From NCBI GenBank assembly GCA_913775315.1, contig CAJYIX010000025.1:39134-103133 (forward strand): a stretch of DNA of 64,000 nucleotides, given 5' to 3'. This document shows, piece by piece, positions 46,022 to 55,058 of the stretch (position 1 is its first letter; each line of letters opens with the position of its first letter). A program made the position numbers and the translations under genes. The stretch is from an uncultured Sphingomonas sp. (GTDB lineage Bacteria > Pseudomonadota > Alphaproteobacteria > Sphingomonadales > Sphingomonadaceae). The notes under the pieces are model-generated. The model did not search any database. It saw only the letters and a list, made by a program, of their open reading frames with translations, and had not been told where the DNA came from.

Positions 46022-47238
46022 CCGGCCTGCCCCCCGTCTTCGGCGCCGCCCGGCTGCCGCGCGCGATCCTGTTCGGGCGCGGCCAGCGCGCGGCGATCGG
46101 CGCGGCGTCCGCCCGGATCGGTCGCCGCGCCCTCGTCGTCACCGACGAGCGGCAGGCCGCGCAGCCCGAGTTCGCCGCGATCCTCGCCGATCTGGAGGCC
46201 AACCACGTCGAGGTGCAGGTCTTCGCGGGCGTCATCCCCGACCTGCCCGTCTCGGCGATCGACGCCTGTGTCGCCCCGGCGCGTGAGTTCATGCCGAACG
46301 TCATCATCGGCATCGGCGGCGGCAGTGCGATCGACCATGCCAAGGTCGCCGCGGTCCTGCTGACGCATGGCGGCGACGTCGCGGACTATTATGGCGAGTT
46401 CGCGGTCCCCGGCCCGATCCTGCCGCTGATCGCCGTACCGACGACCGCGGGCACCGGCTCCGAAGCCACCCCCGTCGCGGTCGTGCATGACGAGGCACGC
46501 GGGACCAAGATCGGCATCGCCAGCCCCTATCTGATCCCGGAGGTCGCGGTCTGCGACCCCGACCTCACCGCGACCTGCCCACCCTTCCTGACCGCGCTGT
46601 CGGGTGCCGACGCGATGACCCATGCGGTCGAGGCGTTCTCGAACGCCGCGCGCCCGATCGACCCGCGCCTGACCGAGGATCACGTCTTCGTCGGCAAGAA
46701 CGCGATCTCCGACCAGTTCGCGAAAGTGGCGGTTGCCAACCTCTTCAAGTTCCTCGCCCGCGCAGTGAAGGACGGGAGCGACATGGAAGCGCGCGAGGGC
46801 GTGATGCTCGCCTCTCTGATGGCCGGCTGCGCGTTCGGCACCGCGGGCACGGCGGCGGCGCATGCGCTGCAATATCCGATCGGCAACCTGACCCACACCG
46901 CGCACGGCGCGGGTGTCGCGGCGCTGCTGCCGTATGTCATGCAATTCAACCGCCCCGCCGCCGAGACCACCTTTGCCGAGCTGGCCGCGCTGGTGGGGGT
47001 CGAGGGCGGCGCGCAGGGGTTCATCGACGCCATCGCCGCGCTGTTCGCCGAGATCGGCATCCCCCGCACGCTCGCGGATCTCGGCCTCGCCACCGATCAG
47101 CAGGCCTACGTCGCCGAAGCATCGCTGGGTGCACAGCGGCTGGTCAAGAACAATCCCCGCCCGCTCGACCTCGCGGCGATGACCGCGATCACCGAAGCGG
47201 CCTTTGCCGGCGAGCGCCAGCGCCTCGCCGCAATCTGA
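46018..47238 (+). CDS. Iron-containing alcohol dehydrogenase (4-hydroxybutyrate-dehydrogenase-like)
   Basis: 406 residues of the group III NAD-dependent alcohol dehydrogenase family. IIGIGGGSAIDHAK binds the dinucleotide, PTTAGTGSEAT follows, and the metal ligands lie in GADAMTHAVEAF and HALQYPIGNLTHTAHGAG. The family includes 4-hydroxybutyrate dehydrogenase, 1,3-propanediol dehydrogenase and maleylacetate reductase. The succinate-semialdehyde-type dehydrogenase next door favours 4-hydroxybutyrate, as in the Agrobacterium blc operon, but this is inference. GTG start overlapping the cytochrome stop. Confidence 0.87.
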   Translation: MTGLPPVFGAARLPRAILFGRGQRAAIGAASARIGRRALVVTDERQAAQPEFAAILADLEANHVEVQVFAGVIPDLPVSAIDACVAPAREFMPNVIIGIGGGSAIDHAKVAAVLLTHGGDVADYYGEFAVPGPILPLIAVPTTAGTGSEATPVAVVHDEARGTKIGIASPYLIPEVAVCDPDLTATCPPFLTALSGADAMTHAVEAFSNAARPIDPRLTEDHVFVGKNAISDQFAKVAVANLFKFLARAVKDGSDMEAREGVMLASLMAGCAFGTAGTAAAHALQYPIGNLTHTAHGAGVAALLPYVMQFNRPAAETTFAELAALVGVEGGAQGFIDAIAALFAEIGIPRTLADLGLATDQQAYVAEASLGAQRLVKNNPRPLDLAAMTAITEAAFAGERQRLAAI

Positions 47239-47254
47239 CAGGACCGATCCGATC

Positions 47255-48730
47255 ATGACCGTCAAAAGCTACACGCCCGCCGGGCGGCCGGCCCCGTTCG
47301 CCATCCCCACCGACAATCTCATCGGCGACGCCTGGGTCCCCTCGGCCAGCGGCAACCGGATCGACATCGCCGATCCCGCGACCGGTGCGGTGCTGACCAG
47401 CGTCGCCGATGCCAGCGTCGACGAGGCGATGGGCGCAGTCGACGCGGCAGATGCTGCTGCCGCCGCCTGGGCCGCCACCGCCCCGCGCAAGCGCGCCGAT
47501 ATCCTCCTCGCCTGCTTCCACGCGATGATGGCCGAGCAGGAATGGCTGGCGCACCTCATCTCGCTGGAGAACGGTAAGGCGCTGACCGATGCGCGCGGCG
47601 AAGTGGCTTACGCCGCCGAATTCTTCCGCTGGTATGCCGAGGAAGCGGTGCGCGTGAACGGCGAGCTGTCGGTCTCGCCCTCGGGCGGCAACCGCATCCT
47701 CGTGCAGTATCAGCCGATCGGCATCGCGCTGCTCATCACCCCCTGGAACTTCCCCGCAGCAATGGCGACGCGCAAGATCGCCCCGGCGCTGGCGGCGGGC
47801 TGCACCGTGATCCTGAAGCCTGCTGAGGAAACGCCGCTCACCGCGCTCGCGGTGGCGGAGATCATGCGCCGCGCGGGCGTACCGGCGGGCGTCGTCAACG
47901 TCGTCAACACCAGCGACCCCGGCCCGGTGTGCAGCGCGATCCTCCACGACCCGCGCGTGCGCAAACTGAGCTTCACCGGTTCGACCGAGGTCGGGCGTAT
48001 CCTCCTGCGCGAGGCGGCGGATCAGGTTATCAGCTCGTCGATGGAGCTCGGCGGCAACGCGCCCTTCCTCGTCTTCGACGATGCCGATCTCGACGTGGCG
48101 ATCGAGGGGGCGATGGTCGCGAAGATGCGCAATGCGGGCGAGGCGTGCACCGCCGCCAACCGCTTCTACGTCCAGCGCGGCATCCACGACGCCTTTGTCG
48201 AGCGGCTGTCGGCGGCGATGGGCGCACTGACCGTCGGGCCGGGCACCGAGCCGGGAACGCAATGCGGCGCGATGATTAACCGCGCCTCGATCGACAAGAT
48301 CGAGCGGCTGGTTGCCGACGCGATGTCGCGCGGGGCCGAGGTGAAGCTGGGCGGGCAGACGCTCGACCGGCCGGGCTATTTCTACCCGCCGTCGGTGATC
48401 GCCAATGTCCAGCCGGGCTCGGAAATCCTCTCGACCGAAGTGTTCGGGCCGGTCGCCGCCGTAATCCCGTTCGACGAGGCGGACGAAGCCGTCGCGCTCG
48501 CCAACGCCACCGAATACGGCCTCGCCGCCTATGTCTATTCCGGCGACCTCGCCCACGCGCTTCGGATCGCCGAGCGGATCGAATGCGGCATGGTCGCGGT
48601 CAACCGGGGGCTGGTCTCGGACGCCGCCGCGCCGTTCGGCGGGGTCAAGCAAAGCGGGCTCGGCCGCGAAGGCTCGCACCACGGCCTGATCGAATATTGC
48701 GAGGCCAAGTATATTGCCGTGAGCTGGTAG
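47255..48730 (+). CDS. NAD(P)-dependent aldehyde dehydrogenase, succinate-semialdehyde type
   Basis: 491 residues. PWNFPAAMATRKIAPALAAGCTVILKPAEETPLTAL, the Glu of MELGGNAPFLVFDDADLD, the catalytic Cys in NAGEACTAANRFYVQ and the ending GREGSHHGLIEYCEAKYIAV match the GabD/SSADH branch. It would oxidise the semialdehyde made by the adjacent iron alcohol dehydrogenase to a dicarboxylate such as succinate. The ATG at 47255 has AGGA upstream. A terminator follows. Confidence 0.9.
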   Translation: MTVKSYTPAGRPAPFAIPTDNLIGDAWVPSASGNRIDIADPATGAVLTSVADASVDEAMGAVDAADAAAAAWAATAPRKRADILLACFHAMMAEQEWLAHLISLENGKALTDARGEVAYAAEFFRWYAEEAVRVNGELSVSPSGGNRILVQYQPIGIALLITPWNFPAAMATRKIAPALAAGCTVILKPAEETPLTALAVAEIMRRAGVPAGVVNVVNTSDPGPVCSAILHDPRVRKLSFTGSTEVGRILLREAADQVISSSMELGGNAPFLVFDDADLDVAIEGAMVAKMRNAGEACTAANRFYVQRGIHDAFVERLSAAMGALTVGPGTEPGTQCGAMINRASIDKIERLVADAMSRGAEVKLGGQTLDRPGYFYPPSVIANVQPGSEILSTEVFGPVAAVIPFDEADEAVALANATEYGLAAYVYSGDLAHALRIAERIECGMVAVNRGLVSDAAAPFGGVKQSGLGREGSHHGLIEYCEAKYIAVSW

Positions 48731-48740
48731 AACACCGTGC

Positions 48741-48767
48741 GTCACCCCGGAACCGATCCGGGGTGAC
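48741..48767. terminator. Bidirectional terminator between two operons
   Basis: GTCACCCCGGA (48741-48751) and TCCGGGGTGAC (48757-48767) form a perfect 11-bp stem with a 5-nt loop. It sits between the convergent aldehyde dehydrogenase and enoyl-CoA hydratase genes and would serve both. Confidence 0.8.
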
Positions 48768-48776
48768 GAAGAAGCG

Positions 48777-49556
48777 TCAGCGCCCCTCCCACTCGGGCAC
48801 GCGTTTCGTCTTCGCGAGGAAGTCCGCCACGCCGCGCCGGAAGTCCGCGCTCCCGTAAACCTCCTCGATCAGCGCTTCGATCGCGGGCAGGTCGCCGAAC
48901 GTCATCGCACGGATCGTGGCCTTCGTCGTGCGCGTCGTCAGCGGCGCATTCTCCGCCGCCCGCGGGACCAGTGCCGCGATTTCGGCATCAAGGGCGTCCC
49001 GTTCGACGATCTTCAGCAGGAAGCCGCTCGCCAGCAACTGCTCGGCGGTCAGCATCTCGCCCAGCAGCACCATCCGCTTGGCGAACTGTACCCCCACCGC
49101 GCCGCCGATCCGCGCGACGCTGGCTGCGGACAGGCAGTTGCCGATCGTCCGCCCGATCGGCGAGCCGAACTTCGCATCCGGCGTGGCGATGCGGAAGTCG
49201 CACGCCGAGGCGATATTGATCCCGCCGCCCACAGCCCATCCCTCGACCACTGCGATCGTCGTGCAGGGGATCGCATCGACCGCGGCCATGCAGTCGTCGA
49301 TGCCGCGCTCGTACTCGACGCCCTGCTCGCCCGTCGCGAAGTCGGCGAACTTCGAGATGTCGGTGCCCGAGATGAACGCCTTGCCGCCCGTCCCGCGGAA
49401 GGTGACGACACGGATCGAAGGGTCCTGCGCAAACCCCAGCGCGGCATCGCGCAGCGCCAGCCACATCTCGCCCGTCAGCGCGTTGTGCGCCGCGGGGTTG
49501 TCGAACCGGACATGCGCGGCCGGCCCGTCGCGCGTGACGACGACCCGGCCGCTCAT
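48777..49556 (-). CDS. Enoyl-CoA hydratase/isomerase family protein
   Basis: 259 residues with the crotonase fold: FDNPAAHNALTGEMW, the oxyanion segment GKAFISGTDISKFA and WAVGGGINIASACDFRIATPDAKFGSPI. Of the usual catalytic pair, the second Glu region reads RTIGNC, so the reaction may differ from plain hydration. It is translated with the CoA transferase upstream (ATGA overlap), as in the CaiB-CaiD pair, suggesting an acyl-CoA intermediate made and then hydrated or cleaved. Confidence 0.88.
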   Translation of the reverse strand: MSGRVVVTRDGPAAHVRFDNPAAHNALTGEMWLALRDAALGFAQDPSIRVVTFRGTGGKAFISGTDISKFADFATGEQGVEYERGIDDCMAAVDAIPCTTIAVVEGWAVGGGINIASACDFRIATPDAKFGSPIGRTIGNCLSAASVARIGGAVGVQFAKRMVLLGEMLTAEQLLASGFLLKIVERDALDAEIAALVPRAAENAPLTTRTTKATIRAMTFGDLPAIEALIEEVYGSADFRRGVADFLAKTKRVPEWEGR

Positions 49557-50737
49557 TCCGCGGCCTCGCGCGCCGGCAGCAGCCCCGCCGCCGCCAGTTC
49601 GGCGCGGATCGCATCGCCATGCTCGTTCAGCAGCGGCGGCGGCATCCGGACCTGTTGCGGGGTGCCGCGCATCTTCACCGGGAAGCCCAGCGCCTTGAAT
49701 TCGCCCTCAACCGGGTGCGGCACCATCTGCACCATGTCGCGCGCGACCGCCTGCTCGCTTTCCACCGCCTCGCCATAATCGAGGATCGGCGCGGCGGGCA
49801 CGCCGGCGGCGAGCAGCGCGTCGATCCACTCCTGCTTCATCCGCGCGGCGAAGGTGGGCGCGAGGTCGTCGATCAGCACCTGACGGTTCTGCACCCGTGC
49901 GGCGTTGGTCGAGTAACGGTCGTCGTCCTGCAACTCGGGCCGGCCGATCACCTTGAGGAACGTCAGCCATAGCCCCTGATTGGCGGCACCGATGACGAAC
50001 CAGCCGTCCGACGCCTCGACCGCCTGATAGGGCGCCGACATGCGGTTGGCCGATCCGATCGGCGTCGGCGCCCTGCCGGTGCCCCACAACTCCGTCGTCT
50101 CCCAGATCGACAGGCCCATCGCTGCTTCCAGCAGCGAGGCGTCGATATACTGGCCCTTGCCCGAAGCCTGCCGGCCGATAACGGCCGACAGGATCGCATA
50201 GACGCTGAACAGCCCCGCCCCCAGATCGGCGACCGCGATCGAGTTCTTGGCCGGCTCCATGCCCGGAAAGCCGTTCGACGACAGGATCCCCGACATGGCC
50301 TGTGCGATCAGGTCGAAGCCCGGGCGCTGCGCCCACGGCCCCGTCTGCCCGAAGCCCGAGATCGAGGCATAGACGAGCCGCGGGTTGATTGCGGCAAGCG
50401 TATCGTAGTCGATGCCCAGCCGCGCCGCGACGCCCGGCCTGGCATTCTCGACGAGGATATCGGCGGTCTTCACGAGCGCGTAGAGGACCTCGCGATCGCC
50501 CTTGTCCTTCAGGTCGAGCGTGATGCTGCGCTTGTTCCGGTTGAGCGCGAGGAAGCCGGGGCTGTCCTCTCCTTTCAGCCTGAACCCCATCGAATGGCGC
50601 GTCGAATCGCCCGCCCTCGGCGGTTCGATCTTGATGACGTCGGCACCCATGTCGCCCAGCAGCATGCAGGCGAACGGCCCCGCCATCACCTGTGAGATAT
50701 CGAGTACGCGGAGCCCCGCGAGCGGCAGATCGGCCAT
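49553..50737 (-). CDS. CaiB/BaiF (class III) CoA transferase
   Basis: 394 residues. LPLAGLRVLDISQVMAGPFACMLLGDMGADVIKIEPP is the family N-terminus. The catalytic Asp expected near residue 170 fits AVADLGAGLFSVYAILSAVIGRQASGKGQYID. It moves CoA from an acyl-CoA such as succinyl-CoA to a carboxylic acid. GAGAGGG precedes the ATG at 50737; the longer in-frame start at 50767 runs into the regulatory palindrome. Divergent from the PQQ dehydrogenase gene. Confidence 0.92.
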   Translation of the reverse strand: MADLPLAGLRVLDISQVMAGPFACMLLGDMGADVIKIEPPRAGDSTRHSMGFRLKGEDSPGFLALNRNKRSITLDLKDKGDREVLYALVKTADILVENARPGVAARLGIDYDTLAAINPRLVYASISGFGQTGPWAQRPGFDLIAQAMSGILSSNGFPGMEPAKNSIAVADLGAGLFSVYAILSAVIGRQASGKGQYIDASLLEAAMGLSIWETTELWGTGRAPTPIGSANRMSAPYQAVEASDGWFVIGAANQGLWLTFLKVIGRPELQDDDRYSTNAARVQNRQVLIDDLAPTFAARMKQEWIDALLAAGVPAAPILDYGEAVESEQAVARDMVQMVPHPVEGEFKALGFPVKMRGTPQQVRMPPPLLNEHGDAIRAELAAAGLLPAREAAE

Positions 50738-50775
50738 TGCCGTCCCTCTCCTCAAAAACGCGGACAAATCCGCTC

Positions 50776-50796
50776 AGATCATATTGTATATGATCT
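50776..50796. promoter_or_regulatory. Palindromic operator between the CoA transferase and PQQ dehydrogenase genes
   Basis: AGATCATAT (50776-50784) and ATATGATCT (50788-50796) are perfect inverted arms around TGT. The site is AT-rich in a GC-rich gap, lies 39 bp from the minus-strand start and ~80 bp from the plus-strand start, and contains TATGAT, a possible -10. The half-site ATCATAT also occurs in the operator at 55992, so the same GntR regulator may bind, although the spacing differs. Confidence 0.6.
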
Positions 50797-50875
50797 ATAG
50801 TCGGTCTAATCTGCGGTGCAACGCGATTTGCCGCCGGGGTTAGTTCCGTCAGGGCAGACGACGAGGAGAGCTGGC

Positions 50876-52783
50876 TTGACAATCCGCACCGCGCGACCCT
50901 TCCCCCTTTTGCTGTCCGGCGCGATCGCCGCCTGCACTCTGCCCGCAACGCCCCTTGCCGCGCAAGGCCAGGGGGACTGGGCCAGCTATGGCCGCGACGA
51001 GAGCCATGCGCGCCACTCGCCGCTTCGCCAGATCACCCCTGCCAACGTCGCCAGTCTGAAGCGTTTATGGTCCTACCATATGCGCCCCGCCGACGCCGCG
51101 GCCGATCAGGCGCCGCTGCCCGATGGCGTCCCGCAGAAGTTCCGCACCGGTTTCTCCGCGTCGGAGGCGACACCGCTCGTCATCGGCGGCACCATGTACC
51201 TCTCCACCCCCTATCGCCGCGTCGTCGCGCTGGACGCGGCGACGGGGCGCGAGAAATGGGTGTTTTCCTTTCCCGGCAACGACCAGGCCTCGACCCGCGG
51301 CGTCGCCTATTGGCCGGGCGAGGGGAAGACGCCCGCGCGCATCGTCTTCGGCACGCGGACGGGCAAGCTCTACGCGCTAGACGCAGCGACGGGGAAACCG
51401 GCGAGCGGCTTCGGCACCGACGGCATCGTCGACATGAAGACGCCGGAGGTGATGAACGGCACCCGCGCGCCGCTCGGCATGAGCAGCCCGCCGGCGATCT
51501 ACCGGAACCTCATCATCACCGGCAGCCGCGTACAGGAAATGCCGGTCAAGGGCGCCTCGGGCGACGTGCGCGCATGGGACGCGCGGACGGGCAAGCTCGT
51601 CTGGACCTTCCACACCATCCCGCGCCCGGGCGAGCCCAATTTCGGGACGTGGGAGGGGGAGAGCTGGAAGGAGCGGTCTGGCGCCAACATATGGACGTTC
51701 GTCGTCGTCGACGACAAGCGCGGCATCGCCTACCTACCCATCGGCACGCCGACGTTCGACCGCTGGGGCGGCGACCGCAAGGGCCAGAACCTCTACGGCA
51801 ACTCGATCGTCGCGGTGGAGGCGGCGACGGGCAAGTATCTCTGGCACTTCCAGACCGTGCATCACGACATCTGGGACGTCGATTTGCCTGCCGCGACGCT
51901 GATCGACGTGAAGCGCGGGGGGAAGACGATTCCCGCCATCGCGGTCATGAACAAGATGGCGATCATGTTCATCCTCGACCGCGTGACGGGCAAGCCGCTC
52001 TACGACGTGCGCGAGGTGTCGGTGCCGACCGACAACGACACGGGCGAGCACCCTTGGCCGACGCAGCCGATGCCCGCCAAGCCCGCGCCATTGAGCCGCC
52101 TGTCGTTCCGCATGGACGAGATGGTCGCCGGCCCGCCGGCGCTTCGCGCCACCTGCGACAAGATCGTCGCGGACATGAAGGTGGCGCCCTCGAAGATGTT
52201 TCAGCCGCTGCGTGCGGACAGCGCCGTCGCCTTCTTCCCCGGCAGTTTCGGCGGGATCGACTGGGGCAGCGGCGCCTTCGACCCGGCGAGCGGGCTCTAC
52301 GTCGTCAACATCAACAACCTCGCCAGCCCGCAGCAGATGGCGAAACAGGAGGACGGCACCTGGGGCCTCAAAGCGGGCTATGCCTATTTCCTTGACCCGG
52401 AGACGGGCAATCCGTGCAGCAAGCCGCCCTGGGGCGAGCTGGTCGCGGTGAACGTCAACACCGGCGATGTCGCGTGGCGCAGCGTCCTCGGCGATAACGA
52501 GGACCCCGCGCTCAAGGACGCGGGCGGGATCAGCGCGGGCGGGCCGATCACCACGGCGAGCGGCCTCACCTTCATCGGCGCGACCCGCGATTCGATGATC
52601 CGCGCGTTCGAGACCAGGACCGGCAAGCTCCTGTGGAAGGATCGCCTGCCCGCTTCGAACTACGGTACGCCGATGACCTTTGCCCTGCCCGGTGGGCGAC
52701 AGGCGCTCGGCGTCGTCGCCACCGGCGGCTTCGCCTTCCAGCCCGCGACCGCCGACGAGGTCGTCGTCTACGCGCTTCCCTGA
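50876..52783 (+). CDS. PQQ-dependent dehydrogenase (quinoprotein beta-propeller)
   Basis: 635 residues. A signal peptide (FPLLLSGAIAACTLPATPLAAQ) precedes an eight-bladed propeller with repeated tryptophan-docking motifs (WASYGRDESHARHSPLRQITPANVASLKRLW; ALDAATGREKWVF; WHFQTVHHDIWDVDLPA; GTPMTFALPGGRQALGVVA). It oxidises alcohols or sugars in the periplasm with PQQ and passes electrons to the cytochrome c encoded next. Translation most likely begins at the TTG at 50876, since GAGGAGAG stands 6 bp before it; the upstream GTG at 50816 has none. No pqq synthesis genes are in the window. Confidence 0.88.
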   Translation: MTIRTARPFPLLLSGAIAACTLPATPLAAQGQGDWASYGRDESHARHSPLRQITPANVASLKRLWSYHMRPADAAADQAPLPDGVPQKFRTGFSASEATPLVIGGTMYLSTPYRRVVALDAATGREKWVFSFPGNDQASTRGVAYWPGEGKTPARIVFGTRTGKLYALDAATGKPASGFGTDGIVDMKTPEVMNGTRAPLGMSSPPAIYRNLIITGSRVQEMPVKGASGDVRAWDARTGKLVWTFHTIPRPGEPNFGTWEGESWKERSGANIWTFVVVDDKRGIAYLPIGTPTFDRWGGDRKGQNLYGNSIVAVEAATGKYLWHFQTVHHDIWDVDLPAATLIDVKRGGKTIPAIAVMNKMAIMFILDRVTGKPLYDVREVSVPTDNDTGEHPWPTQPMPAKPAPLSRLSFRMDEMVAGPPALRATCDKIVADMKVAPSKMFQPLRADSAVAFFPGSFGGIDWGSGAFDPASGLYVVNINNLASPQQMAKQEDGTWGLKAGYAYFLDPETGNPCSKPPWGELVAVNVNTGDVAWRSVLGDNEDPALKDAGGISAGGPITTASGLTFIGATRDSMIRAFETRTGKLLWKDRLPASNYGTPMTFALPGGRQALGVVATGGFAFQPATADEVVVYALP

Positions 52784-52795
52784 ACGAGGTGTTCC

Positions 52796-53101
52796 ATGCG
52801 TAATCTAGCCGCCGCTTTTCTGATCGCCGCTGCCGGCATCGGCACCGCCGTGGCGGGGCAACAGGCCGCCCCGCCGCCCGGCCCCGGCCTCGACCTCATC
52901 AAGGGGCGTTGCGGCTTCTGCCATTCGACGGCACAGGTGACGGGCGTTCGAAAGACCCCCGCCGCCTGGGCCGCGACGGTGCAGTCGATGATCGACCGCG
53001 GCGCGGAACTGGAGCCCGAGGAGCAGAAGGTGCTGACCGACTATCTCGCCGCCAACCTCGCCGGGCCGGACGGCTCGGCCCCCGCGCCCGCACAGAACTG
53101 A
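52796..53101 (+). CDS. Small cytochrome c partner of the PQQ dehydrogenase
   Basis: 101 residues with a signal peptide (RNLAAAFLIAAAGIGTAVAG) and one haem site CGFCH (GRCGFCHSTAQVTG). A methionine in VQSMIDRG may be the sixth ligand. The domain is short, like those fused to or encoded beside quinohaemoprotein dehydrogenases. It is 12 bp after the PQQ gene and overlaps the next start by 1 bp. Confidence 0.87.
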   Translation: MRNLAAAFLIAAAGIGTAVAGQQAAPPPGPGLDLIKGRCGFCHSTAQVTGVRKTPAAWAATVQSMIDRGAELEPEEQKVLTDYLAANLAGPDGSAPAPAQN

Positions 53102-53625
53102 TGCCGCGCTACGCGATCGACGGCCATTCGCCGCAGGTGCCCGACGACAGCTGGGTCGCCCCTTCCGCCGACCTGATCGGCGATGTTCAGCTAGGGCACG
53201 AAGTCGGCATCTGGTTCGGCGCCGTCATCCGCGCCGACAACACGCCCATCGTGATCAGCGACCGCACCAATGTGCAGGAGGGGGCGATGCTGCATTCCGA
53301 CCCCGGCGTACCGCTGACGGTCGGCGCGGACTGCACGATCGGCCACCATGCGATTCTGCACGGGTGCACGGTCGGCGACCGCGTGCTGATCGGCATGGGC
53401 GCGACGGTGCTCAACAATGCGGTGATCGGCGACGACTGTCTGGTCGGCGCGGGCGCGCTGGTGACGGAGGGCAAGACCTTTCCGCCCGGCAGCCTGATCG
53501 TCGGCTCCCCCGCCCGCGTCGTGCGCGAACTGCCGCCCGAGGCGCTGGCCGCGCTCAAGGCCTCGGCCGCCGGCTATGCCGCGCGCCAGGCGTACTTCAA
53601 GGCGAACCTGACGCGCGTGGATTGA
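53101..53625 (+). CDS. Gamma-carbonic-anhydrase-like hexapeptide-repeat protein
   Basis: 174 residues forming a left-handed beta helix: PSADLIGDVQLGHEVGIWFGAVIRADNTPIVISDRTNVQEGAMLHSD, then IGHHAILHGCTVGDRVLIGMGATVLNNAVIG. Histidines at the turn positions (LHSD, GHHAILHGC) are the family's metal ligands. Relatives include carbonic anhydrases and CaiE/PaaY, the latter an acyl-CoA thioesterase in phenylacetate catabolism, which would suit the CoA transferase nearby. It is tightly coupled to the cytochrome gene. Confidence 0.88.
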   Translation: MPRYAIDGHSPQVPDDSWVAPSADLIGDVQLGHEVGIWFGAVIRADNTPIVISDRTNVQEGAMLHSDPGVPLTVGADCTIGHHAILHGCTVGDRVLIGMGATVLNNAVIGDDCLVGAGALVTEGKTFPPGSLIVGSPARVVRELPPEALAALKASAAGYAARQAYFKANLTRVD

Positions 53626-53628
53626 ACG

Positions 53629-54612
53629 TTATCTCGTGAACCGTGGCATCATCCCCACGCCCTTAATCGGCACCCGGTAAACACTCGTCGACGCGGTGAT
53701 CCACGCCGCGTTCCCGCCTTCCCCGAACGCGATGTTCGCCGCCACTTCGGGCAGGCGGATGCGGCCGATCTGCTTGCCTGCGGGCGTCATGATCCAGATC
53801 CCCCCCGGCCCCGTCGCCCAGATGTTGCCCCGCTTGTCGACCTTCAGCCCGTCCGCCCCGCCGCCCGGCTCCTTGGGAAAGGTGAACACCGTCCGCCGCG
53901 TGCCCAGTTTGCCGCCGCGCGCGATTGGATAGGCGAAGATCGTCGCCTGCCCGAAATCGCCGACATAGAGCGTGTCACCCCTGGGCGACAGGCCGATGCC
54001 GTTGGGCAGGACCAGATCGGTGATCGGCGCGGTCAGCTTGCCGTTCGCATAGCGAAGCACCGGGTTGAACGGCAGTTCCTTGGCCGGGTCCTTGTCCATC
54101 CCGTTGAACAGGCCGAACGGCGGATCGGTGATCCATAGCGACCCGTCGGCGGCATAGACCATGTCGTTCGGGCTGTTCAGACGCTTGCCGTCCAGCCGGT
54201 CGAGGAACGGCTCGACCTTGCCCGCGGCGTCGACCTTCACGATCCGCCGCGCGCCCATCTGCGCCATCAGCACGCGTCCGTCGGCGGCGGGGACGAGGCC
54301 ATTCGAGCCGATGCTCTTGCCCGCGGGCGGATTGGGCAGCCCGCCCGAATTGGCGAGCACCTCCACCACCTTGCCGTCGCGCGTCACCGTCCGCAGCTTG
54401 TCGCCGTTGACGTCGGAGAACCAGAGCTTACCCTGGTGCCACAACGGTCCCTCGACGAAGGTGAAGCCGGTGGCGACCCGCTCGACCTTCGCATCGGGCG
54501 CGATCAGCGCGTCGAGCGCGGCGTCGGTCCGCTCGATCCGCGGGGCGGGCGCCTCCTGGGCAAGCGTCGGGGCGGCGCAAAGTAGCGCGGCGATCGGAAT
54601 GGCGAAACGCAT
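53629..54612 (-). CDS. Exported SMP-30/gluconolactonase-family lactonase
   Basis: 327 residues. A signal peptide (MRFAIPIAALLCAAPTLAQE) precedes a six-bladed propeller with metal-site motifs FVEGPLWHQGKLWFSDVNG, NSPNDMVYAADGSLWITDPPFG and NGIGLSPRGDTLYVGD. It hydrolyses sugar lactones or related lactones in the periplasm. GGAGCC precedes the ATG at 54612. Only 3 bp separate its stop from the convergent gamma-CA-like gene. Confidence 0.9.
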   Translation of the reverse strand: MRFAIPIAALLCAAPTLAQEAPAPRIERTDAALDALIAPDAKVERVATGFTFVEGPLWHQGKLWFSDVNGDKLRTVTRDGKVVEVLANSGGLPNPPAGKSIGSNGLVPAADGRVLMAQMGARRIVKVDAAGKVEPFLDRLDGKRLNSPNDMVYAADGSLWITDPPFGLFNGMDKDPAKELPFNPVLRYANGKLTAPITDLVLPNGIGLSPRGDTLYVGDFGQATIFAYPIARGGKLGTRRTVFTFPKEPGGGADGLKVDKRGNIWATGPGGIWIMTPAGKQIGRIRLPEVAANIAFGEGGNAAWITASTSVYRVPIKGVGMMPRFTR

Positions 54613-54623
54613 CGGCAGGCTCC

Positions 54624-55040
54624 TCAAACCGCGTCGGTCAGCAGGACGAGATAGTCCTTGTTCGTCACGGTGTTCTCGATCAGCGGCCAGACCCGCTGGT
54701 GAAGGTCGGACTTCACCCACACCTGCCGCTGCTCCTCGCTCTCATAGGTCAACTGGAAGCGATAGTTGATGCCGTTCGCGGGCGCCGGCTGTCCCTGGAT
54801 CACCGAGCGGATCTTCAGCATCTTGAGGTCAAGGAAGCCGCGCCCGCGAAAGCTTTCCGCCGCGGGGCGAAACCGCTTGTGGAAATGGTCGAGCATCTCG
54901 GCCTCGCGCGCCGGATCGATGGCGAGGTCGCAATAGAGGACGATCGGCTTGCGTCCGCGCGCCTGCGGCATGGCGACGGCGGACGCGGTACCCGCGACAC
55001 CGGCCAGGCCCAGCAATTGCAGCAATGTACGTCGCTTCAT
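54624..55040 (-). CDS. Exported ABM-like small protein
   Basis: 138 residues. A leader with KRRTLLQLLGLAGVAGTASA looks Tat-like. The mature part (PIVLYCDLAIDPAREAEMLDHFHKRFRPAAESFRGRGFLDLKMLKI...YRFQLTYESEEQRQVWVKSDLHQRVWPLIENTV) resembles the antibiotic-biosynthesis-monooxygenase (ferredoxin-like) fold. The reaction is unknown. It lies 11 bp upstream of the lactonase on the same strand and 18 bp downstream of the cupin, forming one operon. Confidence 0.75.
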   Translation of the reverse strand: MKRRTLLQLLGLAGVAGTASAVAMPQARGRKPIVLYCDLAIDPAREAEMLDHFHKRFRPAAESFRGRGFLDLKMLKIRSVIQGQPAPANGINYRFQLTYESEEQRQVWVKSDLHQRVWPLIENTVTNKDYLVLLTDAV

Positions 55041-55058
55041 TTTCAGTCTCCCTGAGGT

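Noticed and set aside
48777-53625. Calling the CoA transferase, crotonase and gamma-CA-like genes a carnitine (caiBDE) pathway
   Set aside because: No carnitine transporter, acyl-CoA dehydrogenase or CoA ligase is present and the gamma-CA-like gene is in another operon; only the family resemblance is recorded.
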